Assembly (NCBI GenBank): GCA_031213475.1
Contig: JARUPZ010000016.1
Location: 5,697,046-5,761,045 of the forward strand
Direction: 5' to 3'
Length of the DNA: 64,000 nt
Source: Nereocystis luetkeana
Lineage: Eukaryota; Sar; Phaeophyceae; Laminariales; Laminariaceae
The position numbers were made by a program, and so were the translations under genes. Positions 33,431 to 46,021 of this stretch are shown here, one piece after another. The notes below the pieces were generated by a model. The model did no database searches. It worked only from the letters and a program-made list of their open reading frames with translations, and was not told where the DNA came from. Within the stretch, counting starts at the first letter, position 1. Every line of letters starts with the position of its first letter.

Positions 33431-36400
33431 CACACGTGGCCAATCGGCTACCACCAAACACCCTTTGGAGGGCAAGATATATTACCCTCTGGAGGGTGCC
33501 CAAAAATGGGCTATACTATCGTGCGGTAAATTTTGGGCCCACCACACCGACGTACAGAGTGGTCGGCCGCGCACGCTCTGGAGGCCGACGTCACAACAAA
33601 AACCCTCTGGCGGGCAGAATATCTTTCCCTCTGGAGGGTGACCAAAATTGGGCGATACTATGGTGCGGTAAAATTTAGACCCACCACACCGACGTACAGA
33701 GTGGTCGGCCGCGCACGCTCTGGAGGCCGGCGTCACAGTAGAAACCCTCTGGAGGGCAGAATATCTTTTCCTCTGGAGGGTGCCCAAAATTGGGTGACAC
33801 TATCGCGCGGCAATTTTCAGACCCACCACATCGACGTACAGAGTTTTCCGGCGCGCACGCTGTGGAGGCTGACGCCACCCCCCAAAACCCTCTGGAGGGT
33901 ATGCGACCGTACCCGCTGGAGGGTGCCCAAAAAAGGGCGACCCTACAGTGCAGTCGAAAACGCACCCACCACACCGACATCTAGTGGGTTTGTACGGTGA
34001 ACCGCCACAAGACGCTGACAGTCATACGCGCCCCCTGTATTTATAGATATGCGGAAACAGTACACATTGTTGCATCCAATATTTTGCTTTATATTATGAA
34101 TCTACTACATGTTTGCTCAATCCAACTGGCCCTGTGTGGACAGTTGTTTACACACGATGTCCTATATCTGCCACGCCTTTCGAGACTATTATACGCCATA
34201 CAAACACCGGTTGCGGGCATGTAATGTACAACAATGTGTACAGTATGTCGACCGTGCGGCGTGGTACCCGCCTAACCTACCCCTTGCGTGTCCGTCTGCC
34301 TCCTCCCTGCTCAATGCATCTACGTGCGTATGCTTCGGGGAAGCCCGTGCCTTTCTTTGACGAGTTCTAAACCAATGGGCCACGATGAGGCAACAGTACA
34401 ACAACTGCCCACATGTCGTGGTTGAGCGAGTATCATACGTAATTCACAAAAATCAGTAACCCCCCTGTCTTGAGCTTTCGCCGACAAACAATTACAATAT
34501 ACCCTGGTAGGCAGCAACCAGACACAGAGATGTGGATATTGAAGTTCCCAGCATCAACTGGCCAGAATACAAAAACGAAGACGGTATCATCATTCGAACA
34601 CAAGAGGGGGCATCACATTGTGGCAACATGTGTGACCTAAACACGCGCTTTGAACAAAACACACCCTGCGGGCACTGCAACGGAACAGAGATGCCACTAC
34701 ACATGGGTCAGGGACATCCCAACAAAATTACTCACACCATCGAGCACGGGAAAACAACGAATATGAACGCAATCCAATAGATAGAAAACAGACATGCCCT
34801 GATGCTCTGATCCCCCCCTCCCCCCGACTAATCATAATCCTAGTAATCATCCACGACTGTTCAGGCGCCAGCCGCCTCACCCCCTTCCCCCCTCCTTGTC
34901 GTCTATGGCTGAAAGGCCGTAACCTACACAATAAGAGTCTTCGTCCATGGCAAGTTATCCCCGCGAGTGGAGGTTTCTTCGACCAGGCCCCGGTGATCGT
35001 CATCGCAACAGCTGTCTTGGCTATAGCCCTCGCCATCGCTACTCCTCCCGCCTGTGTATTCCTCTGAATTTCCTCCGTGTCGTCGACGGGGCCACTCTGA
35101 CTTCTATGAGCTCTTGTTTTCAACCTGCCGTCGCCGTCGGTTGATGGCTGTGGCTCATCGTCATCGGTTCTACCTGAAATATGGTACGTGGGCCGGGCCG
35201 AATATGTGCGAGTGCAATCAAGAGTACATAGTCGACGTTTGGGAGAATGCAACGGAATTGAGTTGGGTCGTCGCGACTTCAACAACTGGCACGGTATAGT
35301 TCTCAAATGGGATGCGGAAAATCCTAACTATGGCGGCCGACCTCTAGCTACGTAGCTTTATCTACGTGGTACATATTTCAAAAAGGGCTGTGACCAAAAT
35401 CAGGTACGTATACCTGGCGATTTTTGGGCCAAAATCAGTTACAAACTAAAACCAAGTACAAAACGCGAGCCACAATCGGCGTTTAGCCCATGGAGATCTA
35501 TATAAAAACACCTGCGCCTCAACATATATAGCGTGTGGCCTCCCAAATCTGAATTATTTCGTTTTATTTAGGTTATAGGTCATAGAAAACAACAGAGTAC
35601 GCATCATAACAACTGGAAGTACATCGTACACCGAAGATATCAGGAGTAAAACGTGCGCTGTCAAGGATGTAGGGCCGATGTTCCAAACTAAAACCTAACA
35701 GGTACTGTACCACAGTAGTTTGGTGTCAGTCGAGGCATGTCGAGGCAAAGTTGCTGTCCGTCAAGGGGTGAAAATGCATTCTCCTGACATACTTGCCGTA
35801 CACCCCAAAGAAGGAAAAATGGAATCACCGTGCGACATGTATGCATAAATACGTACGTACTACTGGTACGTACAAGCACAGAGCGTTCGAGTGTACGCAC
35901 GAATGTGTACTTAAGTACGAGTTTCTACACAAGAATTGTGCAACCGTTGGACCACACACGCATACGCGGAGAAAAAACTGTGTACGTATGGCCCCTATCA
36001 TTGGTTCAAAATAGGCCCAAATCAGTTGAACGTTGAAAGCTAGACAGAGTACTTGTAGATAAATCAGGTAAACCCTTGACCAATTCGAACCAAAATCAGT
36101 GACGATGTCAGTCTGGCCAATAGCAGGGCTCCTGGCGTGTGTTTTGAACTTGTTTCTGGTATAATTGATTTTGGCCTAAAAATGACCAGGTATACCTGAT
36201 TTTGGCTAAAACTCTTTCTAAAACAAGTTCCAACAGTGGTCAACTGCTTGTACAGCAGCGGTGGCGACATGCACTCCACACGTGGCCAATCGGCTACCAC
36301 CAAACACCCTCTGGAGGGCAAGATATATTACCCTCTGGAGGGTGCCCAAAAATGGGCTATACTATCGTGCGGTAAATTTTAGGCCCACCACACCGACGTA

Positions 36401-39400
36401 CAGAGTGGTCGGCCGCGCACGCTCTGGAGGCCGACGTCACAACAAAAACCCTCTGGCGGGCAGAATATTTTTCCCTCTGGAGGGTGCCCAAAATTGGGCG
36501 ATACTATGGTGCGGTAAATTTTAGACCCACCACACCGACGTACAGAGTGGTCGGCCGCGCACGCTCTGGAGGCCGGCGTCACAGTAGAAACCCTCTGGAG
36601 GGCAGAATATCTTTTCCTCTGGAGGGTGCCCAAAATTGGGTGACACTATCGCGCGGCAATTTTCAGACCCACCACATCGATGTACAGAGTTTTCCGGCGC
36701 GCACGCTGTGGAGGCTGACGCCACCCCCCAAAACCCTCTGGAGGGTATGCGACCGTACCCGCTGGAGGGTGCCCAAAAAAGGGCGACCCTATAGTGCAGT
36801 CGAAAACGCACCCACCACACCGACATCTAGTGGGTTTGTACGGTGAACCGCCACAAGACGCTGACAGTCATACGCGCCCCCTGTATTTATAGATATACAT
36901 GCGGAAACAGTACACATTGTTGCATCCAATATTTTGCTTTATATTATAGTTCTACATGTTGTTTGCTCATTCCAACTGGCCCTGTGTGGACAGTTGTTTA
37001 CACACGATGTCCTATATCTGCCACGCCTTTCGAGACTATTCTACGCCATACAAACACCGGTTGCGGGCATGTAATGTACAACAATGTGTACAGTATGTCG
37101 ACCGTGCGGCGTGGTACCCGCCTAACCTACCCCTTGCGTGTCCTTCTGCCTCCTCCCTGCTCAATGCATCTACGTGCGTATGCTTCGGGGAAGCCCGTGC
37201 CTCTCTTTGACGAGTTCTAAACCAATGCGCCACGATGAGGCAACAGTATAACAACTCCCCACATGTCGTGGTTGAGCGAGTATCATACGTAATTCACAAA
37301 AATTAGTAACCCCCCTGTCTTGAGCTTTCGCCGACAAACAATTACAATAAAGGCAGCAGCCAGACACAGAGATGTGGATATTGAAATTCCCAGCATCAAC
37401 TGATGGCCAGAATACAAAAACGAAGACGGTATCATCATTCGAACACAAGAGGGGACATCACATTGTGGCAACCTGTGTGAGCTAAACACGCGCTTTGAAC
37501 AAAACACACCCTGCGGGCACTGCAACGGAACAGAGATGGCGCAGCCACAACACATAGGTCAGGGGCATCCCAACAAAATTACTCACACCTGCCACCATCG
37601 AGCACGGGAAAACAACGAATACGAAGTATGAACGCAATCCAATCTATAGAAAACAGACATGCCCTGATGATCTGATCCCCCCCTCCCCCCGACTAATCAG
37701 AATCCTAGTAATCATCCACGACTGTTCAGGCGCCAGCCGCCTCACCCCCTTCCCCCCTCCTTGTCTATGGCTAAAAGGCCGTAACCTACACTATAAGAGT
37801 CTTCGTCCATGGCAAGTTATCCCCGCGAGTGGAGGTTTCTTCGACCAGGCCCCGGTGATCGTCATCGCAACAGCTGTCTTGGCTATAGCCCTCGCCATCG
37901 CTACTCCTCCCGCCTGTGGATTCCTCTGAATTTCCTCCGTGTCGTCGACGGGGCCACTCTGACTTCTATGAGCTCTTGTTTTTAACCTGCCGTCGCCGTC
38001 GGTTGATGGTTGTGGCTCATCGTCATCGGTTCTACCTGAAATATGGTACGTGGGCCGGGCCGAATATGTGCGAGTGCAATCAAGAGTACATAGTCGACGT
38101 TTGGGAGAATGCAACGGAATTGAGTCGGGTCGTCGCGACTTCAACAACTGGCACGGTATAGTTCTCAAATGGGATGCGGAAAATCCTAACTATGGCGGCC
38201 GACCTCTAGCTACGTAGCTTTATCTACGTGGTACATATTTCAAAAAGGGCTGTGACCAAAATCAGGTACGTATACCTGGCGATTTTTGGGCCAAAATCAG
38301 TTACATACTAAAACCAAGTACAAAACGCGCGCCACAATCGGCGTTTAGTCCATGGAGATCTATATAAAAACACCTGCGCCTCAACATATACGAAGTATAG
38401 CGTGTGGCCTCCCAAATCTGAATTATTTTGTTTTATTTAGGGTATACCAGGTAGGTCATAGAAAACAACAGATTACACATCATAACAACTGAAGTACACC
38501 GTACACCGAAGATATCAGGAGTAAAACGTGCGCTGTCAAGGATGTAGGGCCGATGTTCCAAACTAAAACCTAACAGGTACTGTACCACAGTAGTTTGGTG
38601 TCAGTCGAGACATGTCGAGGCAAAGTTGCTGTCCGTCAAGGGGTGAAAATGCGGTCTCCTGACATACTTGCCGTACACCCCAAAGAAGGAAAAATGGAAT
38701 CACTGTGCGACATGTATGCATAAATACGTACGTACTACTGGTACGTGCAAGCACAGAGCGTACGAGTGTACGCATGAATGTGTACTTACGTACGAGTTTC
38801 TACACAAGAATTGTGCAACCGATGGACCACACACGCATACGCGGAGAAAAAACTGTGTACGTACGGCCCCTATCATTGGTTCAAAATAGGCCCAAATCAG
38901 TTGAACGTTGAAAGCTAGACAGAGTACTTGTAGATAAATCAGGTAAACCCTTGACCAATTCGAACCAAAATCAGTGACGATGTCAGTTTGGCCAATAGCA
39001 GGGCTCCTGGCGTGTGTTTTGAACTTGTTTCTGGTATAATTGATTTTGGCCTAAAAATGACCAGGTATACCTGATTTTGGCTAAAACTCTTTATAAAACA
39101 AGATCCAACAGTGGTCAACTGCTTGTACAGCAGCGGTGGCGACATGCACTCACCGAGGAGATAAGGGCAGAGACAGCGGCAGAAAGTTGCCACGGCGTCC
39201 GCCTCTTCGCCGATGTAGGTTGCACGTCTGTTTGGAAGGTTGAACGCAAGCCGGCCTTTCCTGAAAGCGAACAGACGCAGCATCTGCGACACCAAAAAAA
39301 ATACCTGGTACACAATACGGACAGCATTCAGCGTAAGAAGGATGCAAAACAACCACAAGAATATGTTTACGTCGATGAGGTGTTTGGCACTCTCGACGCC

Positions 39401-40964
39401 GACATGGCCATCGGGATAAGCCGCCTGCAGATAATCACTCCCCAACTGCACGCTACAGCGGTAGCGCTATGCGGTTGAACTGCTGTAGTTGAAAAACCTT
39501 TAATGGGCGAGACAGAAAAGTAGAGTATCCGTGGCAGACGTCTACCAGACAACTCCAGCAGTACAACAGCACAGCAGTACCCGTAGGACTGAGACACAGA
39601 GAAATCCCACGAACGTCCAAGGCTCTTCAGTGCACGTAGCTTCAAAACGGCTGTATGTGTAGCAGATAGCATTGGAGTTGTTGTAGATCTGCATGGCCTA
39701 TTATACACACATGGCACCAAATGAGACCAGGATGCCAGGTGGGCGTTCGGCGGTTCCTGCGGAGGGTTGATCATATTTCTGCGCCTCCAAGCGAGAGTAG
39801 GGTGTCAAATGGGATGGGTCAAACGGCCAAATGGGAAAATGCAAGGTGATGTAACATATACGTGCCAAGCTACTGCTGTAAAAAAAAAGTTAACCCTTTT
39901 AGAACCGCAGTCCCGTTTTGGGGACACACCACTCAAATTTCAAGTTTGAACGTACGTACATTTTCTCCGCTGGTGGCTGGAGAGAGTACCAGGATGTGCG
40001 TACGTGAAAAAAATCAAAGTTCAAAATTCAAAAAATGCAGCCCGTTTGGGTTTTTTAATGTATGCCGTGGAGCATAAAAAAACTCGTACAACACGTATTT
40101 CTGAACCTCCAAGTGGGAGCCGGGTGTCGAATGGGATGGGCCCACTGCGGGGTCAAAGTACCAAATGGGAAAACACCAGGTGAAGCCTAACATACGTATC
40201 ATACAAACAAACATACTGCAAAAACTCTCCGCCTGTGGATGTAGAGTACAGCAGTACCAGGATGGATGTACGTATACACGTACCAGGTACGTAATACTCG
40301 TACGAAAAAAAGATACTCGAAGTAAATTCAAAATGCAGCCCGTTGGGTCTTTAAATTTATGCCGTGGGGTAAAAAAAAAGTTGTACAACAGGTACACCAG
40401 CAGGGCATCACAAAATGAAGAGCGCAGCAGTGATCTACTTGCTGCTGTGGGTCTAACAAGAGGGCTATAATTAGGTGGCGAGAAGGAAATCTGGTAGCAT
40501 CGCTCCGATTGGCTAGGAGAGCTATCACTGATCAGACGTACAAAAAGCGTGACCCCCTCGTACGACACCGCAGCCGCAGTACCACGAGTAGTAATAGTCA
40601 GGGGGACCCACTGCTGTATATATCACGCGGTCCACTCCAAGCTATGATGTGTTGCCCACCCACAAGGAAAGTAGCATTCGAGTACTCTCACCTTGGGATA
40701 GCTGCCATCAACGCTGTCGCTGGTCGTCTAGTCCATGGAGAGAGCTGTCCTCTCCAGCTCTCCAGTCTCGTCCATTTCGAAAAAGGCTTCTGTTTTGGAG
40801 GGACGCTCGCGTACTGCTGTACCTGGGACCTGGTAGTTGTTGTTGTATTTCAAATTGTCGGCCTAGGTGCCCCTCCACGCCCTCACCCACAGCGTTTCGA
40901 CTCAATGATTTCACATGCTCAGAGCTACGAGTATATGCGACGGGAATGTGTATATCGCCTGTAA

Positions 40965-41687
40965 TTGCTTGCTGCCAGTGCTGCCATCGGCAAGAGTTGG
41001 CGTGCAGCGTGTGGCTTCAACGGACTGGCGGTTTTTGAGGGTTTCGAAATGCTTGTGAAGCTTGTTTTCATAGGGGTTGAAGCAACGTATTTTGAAAAAA
41101 AAAAAACTGGCCGCTGGATACAGGCTGCCGCTGTGCAGCGGCATGTGTGTATGTGCGGTCTGGACCCGGAGCGTATAGTACGCGACATGTGTCGAGAATC
41201 AAGTAGTCAAGAATTCAGGCTGAAATATTTCGAGATATATAAGGAATTGCAGCGAAGCGTTTGTGCTCAGGCAGAAACGCCATTCTATAGGCGGCTGTCT
41301 ATGCTCGATGTTCGCATCACAATTCGCGAGCCTTGGCCAGAAAAGGATCGCGTTGTTACTGGTGTATACGCCACGGCCACCCCATGTCGTGTAATGCTCA
41401 ATTCGCGAGCGCCGGAGGTTTCGCCAAGCAAGAAACTGGGAGGTAATATGGATAACCTCCGTCCAAAGAAAGACTCGAGCAAGCCACGAATCACTCAAGG
41501 GAGGGCAGGTACAGCCAGCCTTTGGAGGGGAACTGATCGAATCGCTGCAGTCACAATGCCTCTGGGGGGCGACATGACCATTTCCTCACACGCGTGCGCA
41601 ATCTCAATGCCTCTGGTGGGTAGCATGTTGTTCCACCTTCAGCGGGTGCAATGTCAATGTGCCTCCAGAGGCTGCCCATCCTCATAG
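40965..41687 (+). CDS. Hypothetical 240-codon frame of E7, right half of the element
   Basis: Unrecognised. It encodes a mixed basic/hydrophobic protein with a helical-looking middle (LDPERIVRDMCRESSSQEFR, then LKYFEIYKELQ) and a segment LDVRITIREPWPEKDRVVTG. In other copies the frame is divided by small indels around the ATTTCGAGATAT position (for example near 25258 and 44717), and the second half is open separately (10159-10617, 23387-23899). The C-terminal part overlaps the start of the subterminal repeats, so the real end may be earlier. It could be an element protein or chance. Confidence 0.25.
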   Translation: MLAASAAIGKSWRAACGFNGLAVFEGFEMLVKLVFIGVEATYFEKKKTGRWIQAAAVQRHVCMCGLDPERIVRDMCRESSSQEFRLKYFEIYKELQRSVCAQAETPFYRRLSMLDVRITIREPWPEKDRVVTGVYATATPCRVMLNSRAPEVSPSKKLGGNMDNLRPKKDSSKPRITQGRAGTASLWRGTDRIAAVTMPLGGDMTISSHACAISMPLVGSMLFHLQRVQCQCASRGCPSS

Positions 41688-41747
41688 ATAGACCTCCACC
41701 GGAGCAACTATTTCCCACGGCGCTCCAGAGCGAACGGCACGCAAACA

Positions 41748-42614
41748 CTCTAGAGGCTAGCATTTAGTAGAGACCTCCAGCCGTCGCATCAGAAAAGCTC
41801 CCTCTACAGGGGCGAAACCTCATACCCTAGACAATAGCCAACGCGCTCTGGAGGGTGAAATGCCGACCCCCCTCCAGAGTTTTCAATACAAACCCCTCTA
41901 GAGGGTTGAAACGGCCATTGCCCTCCTCCGGAACAAACCTGCCGCACGGCCCTCCAGCGGTATATAGACAGCCCACTCTAGAGGCTAGCATTTAGTAGGG
42001 ACCTCCAGCCGTCGCATCAGAAAAGATCTCCCTCTAGAGGGGCGAACCTTCATACCCTAGACAATCGCCAACGCGCTCTGGAGGGTGAAATGCCGACCCC
42101 CCTCCAGAGTTTTCAATATAAACCCCTCTAGAGGGTTGAAACGACCATTGCCCTCCTCCGGAACAAACCTGCCGCACGGCCCTCCAGCGGTATACAGACA
42201 GCCCACTCTAGAGGCTAGCATTTAGTAGAGACCTCCAGCCGTCGCATCAGAAAAGATCTCCCTCTAGAGGGGCGAACCTTCATACCCTAGACAATCGCCA
42301 ACGCGCTCTGGAGGGTGAAATGCCGACCCCCCTCCAGAGTTTTCAATACAAACCCCTCTAGAGGGTTGAAACGGCCATTGCCCTCCTCCGGAACAAACCT
42401 GCCGCACGGCCCTCCAGCGGTATACAGACAGCCCACTCTAGAGGCTAGCGCGCATGACAAGCCTGTACAGGGTACCAAAGGAAAAAAAATCCCTCTAGAG
42501 GGCGAAAGGCCTGACCCTCCAAGCCTCAAACACCCTCTGGAGGGTGGCCACGCCCTCTGGAGGGTCAAATTGTTCCCTGGAGGGTTTTTGGGGGTAGCCG
42601 ATTGGCCACGTGTG
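41748..42614 (+). repeat. Right subterminal repeats of E7
   Basis: Three units of about 229 bp starting near 41748, 41977 and 42207, and a terminal variant near 42437, with the same palindromes as in E3 and E4. E6 has the equivalent array at 45153-46021. Confidence 0.87.
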
Positions 42615-45600
42615 TCACCGAGGAGATAAGGGCAGAGACAGCGGCAGAAAGTTGCCACGGCGTCCGCCTCTTCGTCGATGTAGGTTGCACGTCTGTTTGG
42701 AAGGTTGAACGCAAGCCGGCCTTTCCTGAAAGCGAACAGACGCAGCATCTGCGACACCAAAAAAAATACCTGGTACACAGTACGGATAGCATTCAGCGTA
42801 AGAAGGATGCAAAACAACCACAAGAACATGTTTACGTCGATGAGGTGTTTGGCACTCTCGACGCCGACATGGCCATCGGGATAAACCGCCTGCAGATAAT
42901 CACTCCCCAACTGCACGCTACAGGGGTAGCGCTATGCGGTTGAACTGCTGTAGTTGAAAAACCTTTAATGGGCGAGACAGAAAAGTAGAGTATCCGTGGC
43001 AGACGTCTACCAGACAAATCCAGCAGTACAACAGCACAGCAGTACCCGTAGGACTGAGACACAGAGAAATCCCACGAACGTCCAAGGCTCTTCAGTGCAC
43101 GTAGCTTCAAAACGGCTGTATGTGTAGCAGATAGCATTGGAGTTGTTGTAGATCTGCATGGCCTATTATACACACATGGCACCAAATGAGACCAGGATGC
43201 CAGGTGGGCGTTCGGCGGTTCCTGCGGAGGGTTGATCATATTTCTGCGCCTCCAAGCGGGAGTAGGGTGTCAAATGGGATGGGTCAAATGACCAAATGGG
43301 AAAATACAAGGTGATGTAACATATACGTGCCAAGCTACTGCTGTAAAAAAAAAAGTTAACCCTTTTAGAACCGCAGTCCCGTTTTGGGGACAAACCACTC
43401 AAATTTCAAGTTTGCACGTACGTACATTTTCTCCGCTGGTGGCTGGAGAGTACCAGGATGTACGTACGTGAAAAAAATCAAAGTTCAAAATTCAAAAATG
43501 CAGCCCGTTTGGGTTTTTTAATGTATGCCGTGGAGCATAAAAAACTCGTACAACATGTATTTCTGAACCTCCAAGTGGGAGCCGGGTGTCGAATGGGGTG
43601 GGCCCACTGCGGGGTCAAAGTACCAAATAAATGGGCAAACACCAGGTGATGCCTAACATACGTATCATACAAACAAACGTACTGTACAAAAAATCTCCGC
43701 TTGTGGATGTAGAGTACAGCAGTACCAGGATGGATGTACACATACACGTACCAGGTACGTAATACTCGTACGAAAAAAAGATGCTCGAAGTTCAAAATTC
43801 GAAATGCAGCCCGTTGGGTCTTTAAATTTATGCCGTGGGGTAAAAAAAAAACTTGTACAACAGGTACACCAGCAGGGCATCACAAAATGAAGAGCGCAGC
43901 AGTGATCTACTTGCTGCTGTGGGTCTAACAAGAGGGATAGAATTAGGTGGCGAGAAGGAAATCTGGTAGCATCGCTCCGATTGGCTAGGAGAGCTATCAC
44001 TGATCAGACGTACAAAAAGCGTGACCCCCTTGTACGATACCACAGCCGCAGTATCACGAGTAGTAATAGTTGAGACAGGGGGACCCACTGCTGTATATAT
44101 CACGCGGTCCACTCCAAGCTATGATGTGTTGCCCACCCACAAGGAAAGTAGCATTCGAGTACTCTCACCTTGGGATAGCTGCCATCAACGCTGTCGCTGG
44201 TCGTCTAGTCCATGGAGAGAGCTGTCCTCTCCAGCTCTCCAGTCTCGTCCATTTCGAAAAAGGCTTCTGTTTTGGAGGGACGCTCGCGTACTGCTGTACC
44301 TGGGACCTGGTAGTTGTTGTTGTATTTCAAATTGTCGGCCTAGGTGCCCCTCCACGCCCTCACCCACAGCGTTTCGACTCAATGATTTCACATGCTCAGA
44401 GCTACGAGTATATTCGATGGGAATGTGTATATCGCCTGTAATCGCTTGCTGCGAGTGCTGCCATCGGCAAGAGCTGTGGCGTGCAGCGTGTGGCTTCAAC
44501 GGACTGGCGGTTTTAGAGGGTTTCGAAATGCTTGTGAAGCTTGTTTTCATAGGGGTTGAAGCAACGTATTTTGAAGAAAAAAAAACTGGCCGCTGGATAC
44601 AGGCTGCCGCTGTGCAGCGGTATGTGTGTATGTGCGGTCTGGACCCGGAGCGTATAGTACGCGACATGTGTCGAGAATCAAGTAGTCAAGAATTCAGGCT
44701 GAAATATTTCGAGATATAAGGAATTGCAGCGAAGGGTTTCTGCTCAGGCAGAAACGCCATTCTATAGGCTGTCTATGCTCGATGTTCGCATCACAATTCC
44801 CGAGCCTTGGCCAGAAAAGGATCGCGTTGTTACTGGTGTATACGCCACGGCCACCCCATGTCCTGTAATGCTCAATTCGCAAGCGCCGGAGGGTTCGTCA
44901 AGCAAGACACTGGGAAGTAATTTGGATAATTTCCGTCCAAAGAAAGGCTCGAGCAAGCCATGAATCACTCAAGGGAGGGCAGGTGCAGCCAGCCTCACAC
45001 GCGAGCGCAATCTCAATGCCTCTGGTGGGTAGCATGTTGTTCCACCTTCAGCGGGTGCAATGTCAATGTGCCTCCAGAGGCTGCCCATTCTCATAGACCT
45101 CCACCGGAGCAACTATTTCCCACGGCGCTCCAGAGCGAACGGCACGCAAACACTCTAGAGGCTAGCATTTAGTAGAGACCTCCAGCCGTCGCATCAGAAA
45201 CGAGCTCCCTCTACAGGGGCGAAACCTCATACCCTAAACAATCGCCAACGCGCTCTGGAGGGTGAAATGCCGACCCCCCTCCAGAGTTTTCAATATAAAC
45301 CCCTCTACAGGGTTGAAACGGTCATTACCCTCCTCCGGAACAAACCTGCCGCACGGCCCTCCAGCGGTATATACACAGCCCACTCTAGAGGCTAGCATTT
45401 AGTAGAGACCTCCAGCCGTCGCATCAGAAAAGAGCTCCCTCTAGAGGGGCGAAACCTCATACCCTAGACAATGGCCAACGCGCTCTGGAGGGTGAAATGC
45501 CGACCCCCCTCCAGAGTTTTCAATATAAACCCCTCTAGAGGGTTGAAATGGCCATTACCCTCCTCCGGAACAAACCTGCCGCACGGCCCTCCAGCGGTAT

Positions 45601-46021
45601 ATACACAGCCCACTCTAGAGGCTAGCATTTAGTAGAGACCTCGAGCCGTCGCATCAGAAAAGAGCTCCCTCTAGAGGGGCGAAAATTCAAACCCTAGACA
45701 ATGGCCAACGCGCTCTGGAGGGTGAAATGCCGACCCCCCTCCAGAGTTTTCAATACAAACCCCTCTAGAGGGTTGAAATGGCCATTGCCCTCCTCCGGAA
45801 CAAACCTGCCGCACGGCCCTCCAGCGGTATATAGACAGCCCACTCTAGAGGCTAGCGCACATGACAAGCCTGTACAGGGTACCAATGGAAACAAAATCCC
45901 TCTAGAGGGCGAAAGGCCTGACCCTCCAAGCCTCAAACACCCTCTGGAGGGTGGCCACGCCCTCTGGAGGGTCAAATTGTTCCCTGGAGGGTTTTTGGGG
46001 GTAGCCGATTGGCCACGTGTG

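Larger units (their letters stand above)
36277..42614 (+). mobile_element. Element E copy 7 (E7), full length, inserted in E6
   Basis: 6,338 bp, flanked by TC at 36275-36276 and 42615-42616. Joined flanks read ATGCACTCACCGAGG, as in the uninterrupted copies at 16769, 21193 and 39145. The insertion point lies inside the GTGAGT donor-like motif of the minus-strand frame described at 16778-17075. E7 alone carries two TA-CGAAG-TA micro-insertions (37622 and 38391) and one TA-CCAGG-TA (38447). Confidence 0.93.
33431..46021 (+). mobile_element. Element E copy 6 (E6), full length, split by E7
   Basis: Ends at 33431 (CACACGTGG) and 46021 (CCACGTGTG), with CA duplicated at 33429-33430 and 46022-46023. 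Own sequence is 33431-36276 plus 42617-46021, about 6.25 kb. The empty site GAACCATCTTTTTGAACG is present at about 52582-52599 in unit 3, and a related one near 13300 in unit 1. E6 shares with E3 a CCCTGG micro-insertion (34502) and a 7-bp absence near 34738, so these two are sister copies despite different insertion sites. Confidence 0.92.

Noticed and set aside
40819-40850. GTTGTTGTTG repeat in E7 and E6 as a possible footprint
   Set aside because: It is a simple trinucleotide slippage, without bounding TA.
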